NCBI GenBank assembly: GCA_947628685.1
Contig: CANRAT010000050.1
Coordinates: 1-10,059, forward strand
Source: an uncultured Bacilli bacterium
GTDB lineage: Bacteria > Bacillota_I > Bacilli_A > RF39 > UBA660
Length of the DNA: 10,059 bases
Direction: 5' to 3'
A program made the position numbers and the translations under genes. Below are positions 1 through 6,841 of this stretch, piece by piece. The stretch's first letter is position 1, and every line of letters starts with the position of its first letter. The notes under the pieces were generated by a model that saw only the letters and a list, made by a program, of their open reading frames with translations, searched no databases and was not told where the DNA came from.

Positions 1-200
1 TCAATCCCTATAAGGACGAAATAATTCGCGGTACCACCTTAATTCATAATTAAAATTATGCACTCTTTGTTTTAACGGTCACAACCGATTGAATTCATAA
101 TATGTAATTCGTTATGATAATATTTAACTTATTTTCACCTAACATAAGCTCTCTATATAAATATAATCTAACTACTTTTATTAATCAACATTCATTTACT
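1..200 (-). promoter_or_regulatory. T-box leader RNA (for a gene left of the window)
   Basis: Read on the minus strand, positions 40-27 give AGGTGGTACCGCG, the near-invariant T-box that pairs with the uncharged tRNA acceptor end, followed by TTCGTCCTTA as the other antiterminator arm (20-11). Upstream are other T-box hallmarks: an AGTA motif (176-173), AGAGAGC (154-148), a GGTGAAAA element (139-132), a CGGT/ACCG hairpin (87-76) and AGTGC before the antiterminator. Stem I's specifier strand appears to be GAATTACA (110-103). By position the codon could be TAC (Tyr), with ATT (Ile) or TTA (Leu) as alternatives; I cannot fold it to decide. The RNA runs leftward, so the regulated gene, probably an aminoacyl-tRNA synthetase or an amino-acid gene, lies beyond position 1. 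The terminator half is cut by the window edge. Confidence 0.93.
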
Positions 201-206
201 AATATA

Positions 207-215
207 AGTATATCA
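207..215 (-). promoter_or_regulatory. Extended -10 promoter of the T-box leader
   Basis: The minus strand reads TGATATACT, an extended -10 (TGn plus TATACT). It would start transcription near position 200, just before the first T-box stem. No good -35 hexamer is visible at 16-18 bases upstream, so this call rests on the extended -10 and its correct position. Confidence 0.5.
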
Positions 216-302
216 CAATTTTTTAACTAGATTTTTAAGCATTTTAATAAAAAATTTACAATTTAATTATACAAAGATAATTTTTACTATTATTTCCACA
301 CA

Positions 303-345
303 AGATAATTCAATTTTAATTGAAGAAATTTCAACAGAATTATCT
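303..345. repeat. Perfect 9-bp inverted repeat with nested palindromes
   Basis: AGATAATTC (303-311) and GAATTATCT (337-345) are exact reverse complements. The 25-base interior holds a second inverted repeat, TTGAA/TTCAA (320-324/330-334), and an overlapping palindrome CAATTTTAATTG (311-322). It lies just downstream of the proS-like stop codon. It is not followed by a T-run on the minus strand, so it is a poor intrinsic terminator. It may be a 3' mRNA stabilising structure or a protein site. Confidence 0.5.
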
Positions 346-370
346 AGAACCACTTCATTATTTTTATTAT

Positions 371-1765
371 TTATTTACAATGTTTTTGTGTCGCTTCTAT
401 TTGTTCAGTATTGTAATCTATATAATCAGAATTTTTTTTTATAATATTTTCTAATGTATAATTATTTTTCCTATATTTTTCTAATTCTGTAAAATTTGCA
501 ACAAGTTGTTCTAATGTCATATCAAATTTCTCACCCGTTTTATTATTTTCGACTGTAACAAATCCTTGATCTAATGTTTTTCCAAAAACAGCCACATAAG
601 GAGTTCCAACCACTTTACTATCTTTAAGCTTTGCCCCTATAGATAATTCCGTTCTATCGTCATATAATAGCTGCACTCCATTTTCAATTAATAAATTGTA
701 AATAGCCTGTGCTTTGGTTGTTTTATCTATATCATCCATTTTAGGAATAATATACAATGTATATGGTACTATATTAATTGGTAAGGATATACCACCAAAA
801 TTATCTTGAGAATTTTTTACTAAACTATTTTCATAAACCATTGCTAATGTCCTGCTTACACCTATACCATAACAACCCATTATATAGTTCTTTGGATGAC
901 CATTTTCATCTATATATGTTGCGTTCATTGCTTTTGTATACTTATCTCCTAACTGAAAGATATGTCCTAATTCTACAGCTTTCTTAACTTCTAAAGAATC
1001 TGTATTTTCTATTCCATACACATTCTTCAAATATTCTTTATAATCGGTCCTTTCTAATAGTTCAGAATTAAAGGCTTTTCCTGTTGTATGGTCAAATAAT
1101 ATATTATCCTCACCTATTTTTGAAACACACATAAATTCTTCTGATTTATTACCTCCAATATTACCACTATCTGCTCCAACAGGTTGAACGTTTAAACCTA
1201 ACTGCTCAAATATTTCCAAATAAGCTTTTTTCATCCTATCATATTCTTTATCAAGATCATCCTGATTTCTACCAAAACTATAAGCGTCCATCATATCAAA
1301 TGATTTTCCTCTAAGTAAAAATCCTCTAGTTCTTATTTCATTTCTAAATTTTTCTCCTATTTGAAAGTATGTAACTGGCAAGTTTTTATATGAAATAAGT
1401 CTGCTACCAGCATATTTTACTATAGCCTCTTCAGCAGTAGGCGCCAAACAATAATTACCTTTTTCTGTTAAGCATCTAAACATTACATCATCATCCACAT
1501 ATTTTTTTAAACGCCCAGACTCTATCCATATACTTTCGGGTTGTAATAATGGTAATGACAATTCTGAACATCCGTATTTAGATAAAACACTACTTATTAT
1601 ATTTGTTATATTTTTTTTAACTAAATATGGTATATGCCCATAAGCATAAACTCCACTGCTGAATTGACTAATTTGTCCAGTTTTAACAAGCATATCTTGC
1701 ACTGGAAACTGATTGTCTAAATTTGTTAATTTTTTTGATATCAATCCAATTTGCGAAACTTTCAT
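371..1765 (-). CDS. proS: Prolyl-tRNA synthetase, bacterial-type, lacking the INS editing domain
   Basis: This class II synthetase charges tRNA-Pro with proline in the cytoplasm. The 464-residue protein shows the ProRS landmarks: TAEE at 110-113, motif 2 beginning FR at 140-141 and ending DAYSF near 160-164, GADSGNIGG at 197-205, GHIFQLG at 267-273, motif 3 GCYGIGVSR at 297-305, and an anticodon-binding domain with YDDR at 368-371. Bacterial enzymes of this type are usually about 570 residues, because roughly 180 residues of INS editing domain sit between GED and the GHIF region. Here GED (218-220) and GHIF (267) are only about 46 residues apart, so INS is absent. About 40 extra residues follow the usual C-terminal domain. 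The start has GGAAGGAAG ten bases upstream and its own promoter. It could be the housekeeping enzyme or a second copy; the window cannot tell. It is not governed by the T-box, which lies downstream of it. Confidence 0.9.
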   Translation of the reverse strand: MKVSQIGLISKKLTNLDNQFPVQDMLVKTGQISQFSSGVYAYGHIPYLVKKNITNIISSVLSKYGCSELSLPLLQPESIWIESGRLKKYVDDDVMFRCLTEKGNYCLAPTAEEAIVKYAGSRLISYKNLPVTYFQIGEKFRNEIRTRGFLLRGKSFDMMDAYSFGRNQDDLDKEYDRMKKAYLEIFEQLGLNVQPVGADSGNIGGNKSEEFMCVSKIGEDNILFDHTTGKAFNSELLERTDYKEYLKNVYGIENTDSLEVKKAVELGHIFQLGDKYTKAMNATYIDENGHPKNYIMGCYGIGVSRTLAMVYENSLVKNSQDNFGGISLPINIVPYTLYIIPKMDDIDKTTKAQAIYNLLIENGVQLLYDDRTELSIGAKLKDSKVVGTPYVAVFGKTLDQGFVTVENNKTGEKFDMTLEQLVANFTELEKYRKNNYTLENIIKKNSDYIDYNTEQIEATQKHCK

Positions 1766-1775
1766 TTATTTTAAA

Positions 1776-1786
1776 CTTCCTTCCTC
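1776..1786 (-). promoter_or_regulatory. Ribosome binding site of the proS-like gene
   Basis: The minus strand reads GAGGAAGGAAG, ending ten bases before the ATG at 1765. It is purine-rich and supports this start codon. No alternative upstream start is needed. Confidence 0.75.
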
Positions 1787-1796
1787 GTTTGGTCAT

Positions 1797-1825
1797 ATTT
1801 TAACACATAAAATAAATTTATTCAA
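1797..1825 (-). promoter_or_regulatory. Strong promoter of the proS-like gene
   Basis: The minus strand has TTGAAT (1825-1820), a 17-base spacer, then TAAAAT (1802-1797), with TG one base before the -10 (extended -10). The predicted start near 1790 leaves a leader of about 25 bases. That is too short for a T-box or riboswitch, so this gene looks constitutively initiated and independent of the upstream operon. Confidence 0.75.
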
Positions 1826-1834
1826 ATAAATAAT

Positions 1835-2080
1835 TTAACACTTTAACTCTTTACTATAAAAATCTGTAAAAATTACATGTCCTTTTTCTATAACAAATTC
1901 TATATCATAAGATTCAAAAGGAATATCTTTAACACAGACTCATAATCATATTTAATTACTTTATCTGCTTTTTCTCCAAGTTTTTAAAGATTTTTCAATA
2001 TAATATTTAAATTTTTCTTTAGCCTATGTAATAGTTAGATCATCAACCTTAAAGGATTCAACTAATTCTTAAACTTCCAT
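1835..2080 (-). pseudogene. Decayed small gene of unknown family (about 80 codons)
   Basis: The minus strand from ATG at 2080 reads as coding but is broken. Codon 4 is TAA (MEV-stop-ELVESFK), and a TAG follows DDLTIT. A one-base shift near the A-run at 1985-1981 restores LGEKADKVIKYDYE. A second shift near 1927 restores DIPFESYDIEFVIEKG, which runs through FTDFYSKELKC to TAA at 1837-1835. The restored product would be acidic and lysine-rich, about 80 residues, with no motif I recognise. No Shine-Dalgarno site precedes the ATG. Four lesions in 250 bases make sequencing error unlikely. It follows the tyrosine-phosphatase gene in the same direction and may once have been the last gene of that operon. 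Confidence 0.65.
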
Positions 2081-2127
2081 TAAAATTTTTAATTTTCGTA
2101 TGTTAATATTAAATACTATAATAAAAA

Positions 2128-2811
2128 CTATTCAACAAGTTTTAACTTTATTTGATTTATTTCTTCATTACTAAATCCAAGATATTTAAAATAATTTTCT
2201 ATATTTTTATATTTTTCATAAAATAGTTTCAATGTCTCTTCCATATATTCTAAATTAGATCTACCTAAAAACGCTGGTAAATCAGGATTATCTACATGCA
2301 TCTTTCTTATTTCACTTCTAATATAAGTATAAGATACTTGATAATCAGCTATTATATCATCATCATAAACTTGTGCGAGTAAAAGTAATAACATAGATAC
2401 CACACCAGTTCTATCCTTACCTGCACTACAATTAAATAAAACACTTCCTTTAGAATTTTTTATTATATTAAAAACCTTGTACATAGTATCTATATTGTCT
2501 AATATATTTATATATCCTTTTGGTATATCGCTTTCCTCACCCGGGCAATTATCACCTAACAAATTAACATTGTAATAATCAATTTTTTGAATATTAAGAC
2601 AATTAATATTTCTTTTTACTTCATCAGTTTTTCTAAGGTCAATAACTGTTGTTAAATTATTATCCAATAAATATTTTACTTCCTTTTTATTCATATCTTT
2701 AGGTAGATCACTTCTGTATATAGAATTAAATCTTGTTATTTTATTTTCTTTAGTTAAAAATCCACCTAGATCTCTTAAATTTTTTACATTTTGACACACG
2801 ATTCTTCTCAT
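2128..2811 (-). CDS. Tyrosine-phosphatase-superfamily phosphatase (Y_phosphatase3 / MptpB-like)
   Basis: A cysteine-dependent phosphatase of 227 residues. NLRDLGG at 11-17 and YRSD at 32-35 are typical of the N-terminus of this family. The P-loop is NCSAGKDRTG at 127-136, giving catalytic Cys128 and Arg134; the CxAGKDR form matches the LipA/MptpB group, which acts on phosphotyrosine, phosphoserine or phosphoinositides. IDLR at 57-60 supports the fold. There is no signal peptide, so it is probably cytoplasmic. AGAGGA lies four to five bases before the ATG, and the preceding gene stops nine bases upstream, so it is the last intact gene of the operon. The substrate could be a protein or a small phosphorylated intermediate made by its neighbours. 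Family assignment is firm; substrate is unknown. Confidence 0.88.
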   Translation of the reverse strand: MRRIVCQNVKNLRDLGGFLTKENKITRFNSIYRSDLPKDMNKKEVKYLLDNNLTTVIDLRKTDEVKRNINCLNIQKIDYYNVNLLGDNCPGEESDIPKGYINILDNIDTMYKVFNIIKNSKGSVLFNCSAGKDRTGVVSMLLLLLAQVYDDDIIADYQVSYTYIRSEIRKMHVDNPDLPAFLGRSNLEYMEETLKLFYEKYKNIENYFKYLGFSNEEINQIKLKLVE

Positions 2812-2820
2812 AATGTCCTC

Positions 2821-4113
2821 TCATTCTATAGTTTTTTTAATTACATTGTTTTTCTTTTGTTTTATTAATTTATCTGATTTATTATAACATTTTTCTAAAT
2901 AATTATTCATTCTATTTATTGCATATTGTTGCATCTCTATCAATTCTTCATGTGTATAACTATTAGATTCATATGCCATATAGTTTTCATCTACTTTAAT
3001 CCACATATTATCTTTAGTTTTATTAACTAACTCATACATTTTTGTTGACTTGATTACTGTTAATGGATAACAGCAAAATTCTGTAGGATTTAAAATATTT
3101 TCAACAAAGTCTATACTTTCCTTTAAGCCATTTAAATTGTCACCAGGAAGGCCTATTATTAATTCTGCTTTCCAAGGTATATTATTCTTTGAAAGTTTAG
3201 GTAATTCTTTCACTATATGATATATTGAATTACTTCTAACCCACGATGGTATATTTTTATTTATTGTTTGTATTCCTATTCTAATTTCTTTTATATTCGC
3301 TAATTTTAATATACCTATAAATTCATCATCTATAAATTCAGGTCTTAAGTAAATAGTCAAAATTGCTTCAGGAGCATATTTATTAAAATATTGCATTATT
3401 ATTTTAGCTCTTTCCTTAGTTCCCCCAAAATTCGCATCGACTACAAACACTTCTTTAAAATTTTGTTGTCCAATTCTTTTTATTTCTTCTTCTACAAACG
3501 CCAAATCAAAATTAGCAACAGTTTTTCTATTGTTAAATCCACAATAACCACAATTATAAGCACATCCTCTAGATGTTTCGTAATATAAAAATGATTTATC
3601 AATATTTTTAAATTTAGTAAATAAAGGATTTTTATACTTTAATTCATTACTCTCACAACAATATTGATTATTTTTATCATTAAAAATATTACGATTTTTT
3701 TTAAAAAAATTAATATCAATTTCACCATCCTCTATGTATTTTATTAAATTAACTAAAGCTTCTTCTCCTTCTCCAGATATAAAATATACATTTTTATATT
3801 CATTTACATCTATATACCTTACTTCTGGACCTCCAATTATTATTTTTTTACAACTATTCTGTTTCATTATTTCATCAACTAATCTTTTAGTAGAATTAAC
3901 ACTCCATACATAATGTGATATAGCTATAATATCAAACTTATTATTTAAATCATTTACAATTTCAGTATACTGATTTACATCTAATGGTATTGGATATAAC
4001 TCAACATCTATATTACAACTGTTTAAATATTCACCTAATCTTAAAGTTGCTAAAGAATAGCGTGTTGGATAATCTTTAAGTCTTAGATAATAATTTACTA
4101 AACCAACTTTCAT
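2821..4113 (-). CDS. Radical SAM protein with cobalamin-binding-like N-terminal domain
   Basis: The 430-residue protein has the radical SAM cluster motif CAYNCGYC (Cys184, Cys188, Cys191). It also has a GIQT strand (280-283) and ELIIGLPGD (317-325), both typical of the TIM-barrel core. Residues 1-125 look like a B12-binding Rossmann fold: FDIIAISHYVW (60-70), IIIGGPEV (91-98) and ISGEGEEALVNLI (112-124). The cobalamin-ligating DxHxxG signature is not visible, so B12 may be bound base-off, or the domain may be vestigial. Related proteins perform methylations or rearrangements on lipids, tetrapyrroles and natural products; the substrate here is unknown. The preceding gene stops eight bases upstream. 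The only GGAGG is 15 bases before the ATG, inside the previous gene, so initiation is probably by translational coupling. The lysine-rich tail (411-430) has no known role. Confidence 0.88.
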   Translation of the reverse strand: MKVGLVNYYLRLKDYPTRYSLATLRLGEYLNSCNIDVELYPIPLDVNQYTEIVNDLNNKFDIIAISHYVWSVNSTKRLVDEIMKQNSCKKIIIGGPEVRYIDVNEYKNVYFISGEGEEALVNLIKYIEDGEIDINFFKKNRNIFNDKNNQYCCESNELKYKNPLFTKFKNIDKSFLYYETSRGCAYNCGYCGFNNRKTVANFDLAFVEEEIKRIGQQNFKEVFVVDANFGGTKERAKIIMQYFNKYAPEAILTIYLRPEFIDDEFIGILKLANIKEIRIGIQTINKNIPSWVRSNSIYHIVKELPKLSKNNIPWKAELIIGLPGDNLNGLKESIDFVENILNPTEFCCYPLTVIKSTKMYELVNKTKDNMWIKVDENYMAYESNSYTHEELIEMQQYAINRMNNYLEKCYNKSDKLIKQKKNNVIKKTIE

Positions 4114-4121
4114 ATTTTAAA

Positions 4122-5483
4122 CTACAATCCTCCTCTTTTAGCATATTTTATCAAACTGTTTTTATATGTTTTTTGAAATTCATAATCATCTTTACTTTTT
4201 TCACTTTCAATTCTTCTAGTAAAATACTCGTATCCTTTTAACAGTCTAAATAATATTAGCTTATTTAAATATGTTAAATTTATTTTTTCTGGCCAGTTTC
4301 TTAATACCAAATCAATGTTGAAAGATTCATCGTATAGTAAGAAATTAGCAGCTATATAACTAGCTAATTGATAATTACTGGGAAACTTTTTTAAGCCCTC
4401 AAAATCTAAAAAAATTGGCCTATTTCCTTGATATAAGATATTATCTCTATGAAGGTCATCATGCACTATTTGAAAATTATCTTTTTGAAGGCAATTATTA
4501 AATCTATCATCCATTAAAATATTAATTACAATATTTTTTATATCTTCATCTTCAATAAAACATAAAAAATTTTTTAAACTGCCTATTATATCTTCTTTCT
4601 CACTTTCATCATTATAAAGTTTTAATAACTGTTTCAAGTTATACAACTCTCTAGTAGTATTGTTTATTTTTTCAATATTTAAATTACCATGTATATTCTC
4701 TCCAACTGCATAATCCATTATTTTTAAAATATAATCATCTCTTTGTGTTAATCCTATAATTTTTGGAATATAAATCGAATTCGATAAATATTCTAAAAGT
4801 TTTTTTTCTTTTTCTGCCTTCTTTATATCGTGATTCATAACCTTTTTCATAATATATTTTTTATCATAAGTTGATATTTCAAATACTAAAGAATTTTTTG
4901 CAATATTAAATTTTTTTAATCCTATATTATTCCATACATTTTCCAAATAATAGATATTATCGTGATTTATAGATATAGGAGTTGTTCTATTTCTATTATA
5001 TACTGTATTTATTAATGAACGGATAAATCCAGCATGTGAAATTACTATTTCACTACTATCACAATTTAAATATTTTTCTAAAAACATCAATACCCTAGCT
5101 TGAAGTTCATCACCTTTTTCAGCACCGGGTATACTATCTAAATCGCCTTTTTGTTCCCAAACATTATAATATACAGGAAATGACTTTTCTACGTATTGTT
5201 TTGTTAAACCTTCTAAAATACCTGCATCAAATTCCTCTAATAATGGATCAAAAGAAACCTTTTTATTTAATTTATTTGAAACTATAATTGCAGTTTCAAT
5301 TGCGCGTTTTAAAGTACTACTAGTTATGTTATCAAATTTTTTAAATGTTTTAATGTTTTTATCAACTAAATTTTTAACATCAATTATCCCTTTATCTGAT
5401 AACTTAAAATTGCTTTTTCCTTGTATAATGCGACAAGCATTACCAATAGATTCACCATGTCTCATTACCAATATTTTATTCAT
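4122..5483 (-). CDS. Histidine phosphatase fused to APH/choline-kinase-like small-molecule kinase
   Basis: A two-domain protein of 453 residues. Residues 1 to about 165 form a histidine phosphatase (phosphoglycerate-mutase-like): RHGES at 8-12 with catalytic His9, Arg60 in STLKRAIETA, acidic residues at 83-84 and the second catalytic His150 in SHAG. Residues from about 195 to 453 form a kinase of the aminoglycoside-phosphotransferase fold: an N-lobe lysine around 213 (YIMKKVM), Brenner-type motif HDDLHRDNIL at 341-350 with catalytic Asp343 and Asn348, and the metal-binding aspartate in FLDFEG (Asp360). Both active sites look intact, so one chain could add and remove phosphate, possibly on the same metabolite. 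AGGTGA lies seven bases before the ATG, and the preceding gene ends 17 bases upstream. Substrate unknown; antibiotic resistance is possible but not indicated. Confidence 0.9.
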   Translation of the reverse strand: MNKILVMRHGESIGNACRIIQGKSNFKLSDKGIIDVKNLVDKNIKTFKKFDNITSSTLKRAIETAIIVSNKLNKKVSFDPLLEEFDAGILEGLTKQYVEKSFPVYYNVWEQKGDLDSIPGAEKGDELQARVLMFLEKYLNCDSSEIVISHAGFIRSLINTVYNRNRTTPISINHDNIYYLENVWNNIGLKKFNIAKNSLVFEISTYDKKYIMKKVMNHDIKKAEKEKKLLEYLSNSIYIPKIIGLTQRDDYILKIMDYAVGENIHGNLNIEKINNTTRELYNLKQLLKLYNDESEKEDIIGSLKNFLCFIEDEDIKNIVINILMDDRFNNCLQKDNFQIVHDDLHRDNILYQGNRPIFLDFEGLKKFPSNYQLASYIAANFLLYDESFNIDLVLRNWPEKINLTYLNKLILFRLLKGYEYFTRRIESEKSKDDYEFQKTYKNSLIKYAKRGGL

Positions 5484-5500
5484 ATATTAATCACCTACAA

Positions 5501-6808
5501 TCATAACGAATGCAAAATATTTATTTTAATCAATTTTTTTACTTTTGAAGTTGTTTGTTCTTTAATTATTTTAACATCTTTTTTTACTGGACACAACGGA
5601 TCTAATCCTTGTATTTTTCCATATTCAACATATTTTCTTACTTGACATCCACCACGGCACTGATTATGATATTGACAATCTACACATTCATAATTGGTTA
5701 TCATCTTTCTATATTTTTTTAATTTTTCAGAATTATTCCAAAAATCTTGAATATTTTTATAATCATAAATATTTCCTAAAGAAATTTGATTCATTAAACA
5801 AGGGGATATTCTTCCATCTGGATTTATAGATAATAATTCTTGCCCACCTATACACCCTTTCATATTTGGTAAACCTATATTTTCACAACCATTTATGGGA
5901 TTTGCTAAATTGGTTATAAAAATTCTCTCATTTTTATATTTTTCTTTCAATTCCATAATATAGGAATTTACCTTATAATAGTTTTCATATACAGAAGAAT
6001 AAAATGATTTTTCATGAAATACACATCTTTCTGGATTAGAAAATTTAATAACATCAACACCCAATTTTATTCCTAAAATAATCATTCTTTCTAAATCTTC
6101 TTTTTTAGTAAAAGTGTCATAAGACATTTTTAAACAAATAATAGTGTCTGAATTTAGTTCATTTTTCCTTTTTACAAGTTTTCTAACTGTAATAAGAGAT
6201 TTTTCAAAATTTCCTTTTCCTCTAATTTTAGAATTTGTTTCTTCATCTGCACCTTCTAAACTAATTGTTATTGAAAACAATTTATTATTAAACATAATAT
6301 CAATAACTTCATTACTTATATTTACTCCATTGGATGACATTGAAGATATAATTCCATATTTCTTTGCTGTAGACATGTATGTATGTAACCCACTCGGAAC
6401 ACATGTAGGCTCTCCACCTGCCAAATGTATTCTCATTATACCATTATCATACATATCTTTAATTATTTCTTCAATTTTTCCATTAGAAATTGTATCGTTG
6501 CAAATATGTTCTTTGTTATAACAATGAGTACATTTCAAATTGCAAATGCTTGTAAAATCAAAATAATACTCAAGTGGGGCTGAAAGATAATCAGTATTTG
6601 GTTTGATTTCTCTTATCCCATCTAGACAACCAAGATTAATTAATTCTTGACTCAAAGCGTCTTCAGTATCAATTATCTCATTATTTTTTAATTTATTAAA
6701 TATTTTTTTACAATTTCTTATAACTTCTTCATTTTCTGAAAAATAGTAATTTTTCATTTTATCACTATAAATTAATATTCCAATTTTTTCATACCTTATT
6801 GTAAGCAT
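5501..6808 (-). CDS. Radical SAM / SPASM domain protein (peptide-maturase-like)
   Basis: A radical SAM enzyme with CNLKCTHCY (the CxxxCxxC cluster motif), LAGGEPT after the first strand, and a C-terminal SPASM domain. The SPASM pattern is complete: Cx12Gx4C (CIGG to SPC), then CVDCQYHNQCRGGC (Cx2Cx5Cx3C) and a final CP, enough for auxiliary 4Fe-4S clusters. Such enzymes modify peptides (sactipeptides, ranthipeptides, PQQ-type), act as sulfatase maturases, or dehydrogenate small molecules. About 80 residues precede the radical SAM core; their helix-rich layout ending ELINLGCLDG is loosely like a peptide-recognition winged helix, which is inference only. I chose the ATG at 6808 because AAAGGA ends nine bases before it. 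An upstream in-frame ATG at 6835 has GAGG only four bases away and would add nine residues. It directly follows the Rel-like gene. Confidence 0.88.
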   Translation of the reverse strand: MLTIRYEKIGILIYSDKMKNYYFSENEEVIRNCKKIFNKLKNNEIIDTEDALSQELINLGCLDGIREIKPNTDYLSAPLEYYFDFTSICNLKCTHCYNKEHICNDTISNGKIEEIIKDMYDNGIMRIHLAGGEPTCVPSGLHTYMSTAKKYGIISSMSSNGVNISNEVIDIMFNNKLFSITISLEGADEETNSKIRGKGNFEKSLITVRKLVKRKNELNSDTIICLKMSYDTFTKKEDLERMIILGIKLGVDVIKFSNPERCVFHEKSFYSSVYENYYKVNSYIMELKEKYKNERIFITNLANPINGCENIGLPNMKGCIGGQELLSINPDGRISPCLMNQISLGNIYDYKNIQDFWNNSEKLKKYRKMITNYECVDCQYHNQCRGGCQVRKYVEYGKIQGLDPLCPVKKDVKIIKEQTTSKVKKLIKINILHSL

Positions 6809-6817
6809 ACAACTCAT

Positions 6818-6823
6818 TCCTTT
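6818..6823 (-). promoter_or_regulatory. Ribosome binding site deciding the radical SAM/SPASM start
   Basis: AAAGGA on the minus strand is placed nine bases before the ATG at 6808 and touches the ATG at 6817. It favours 6808 over the longer 6835 start, whose GAGG at 6842-6839 overlaps the previous stop codon. Confidence 0.55.
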
Positions 6824-6841
6824 CAATTTTATCATTTTTCC

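Noticed and set aside
1..370. T-box as regulator of the ProRS gene
   Set aside because: Both are on the minus strand and the T-box is downstream of the ProRS stop, so it can only control a gene to the left.
778..987. Plus-strand ORF inside the ProRS gene
   Set aside because: Lies entirely opposite a well-supported gene, has no ribosome site or recognisable domain, and is an antisense shadow of AT-rich coding DNA.
2081..2127. AT-rich palindromes (AAAATT/AATTTT and TTAATATTAA) as operon terminator
   Set aside because: They have no GC in the stem and no proper T-run; such pairs are expected by chance in this composition.
3391..3588. Plus-strand ORF opposite the B12-like radical SAM gene
   Set aside because: Low-complexity Phe/Ser/Ile-rich antisense shadow; the opposite strand encodes the CxxxCxxC motif here.
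4122..5483. Aminoglycoside resistance gene
   Set aside because: The APH fold alone does not show antibiotic specificity, and fusion to a histidine phosphatase within a metabolic-looking operon argues against it.
5421..5645. Plus-strand ORF spanning the junction of two operon genes
   Set aside because: Antisense to two supported coding ends, no promoter or ribosome site.
6144..6521. 125-codon plus-strand ORF opposite the SPASM gene
   Set aside because: Its hydrophobic Ile/Leu/Ser composition is what antisense of Lys/Glu/Asp-rich coding gives; the minus strand holds CNLKCTHC and GGEP here.
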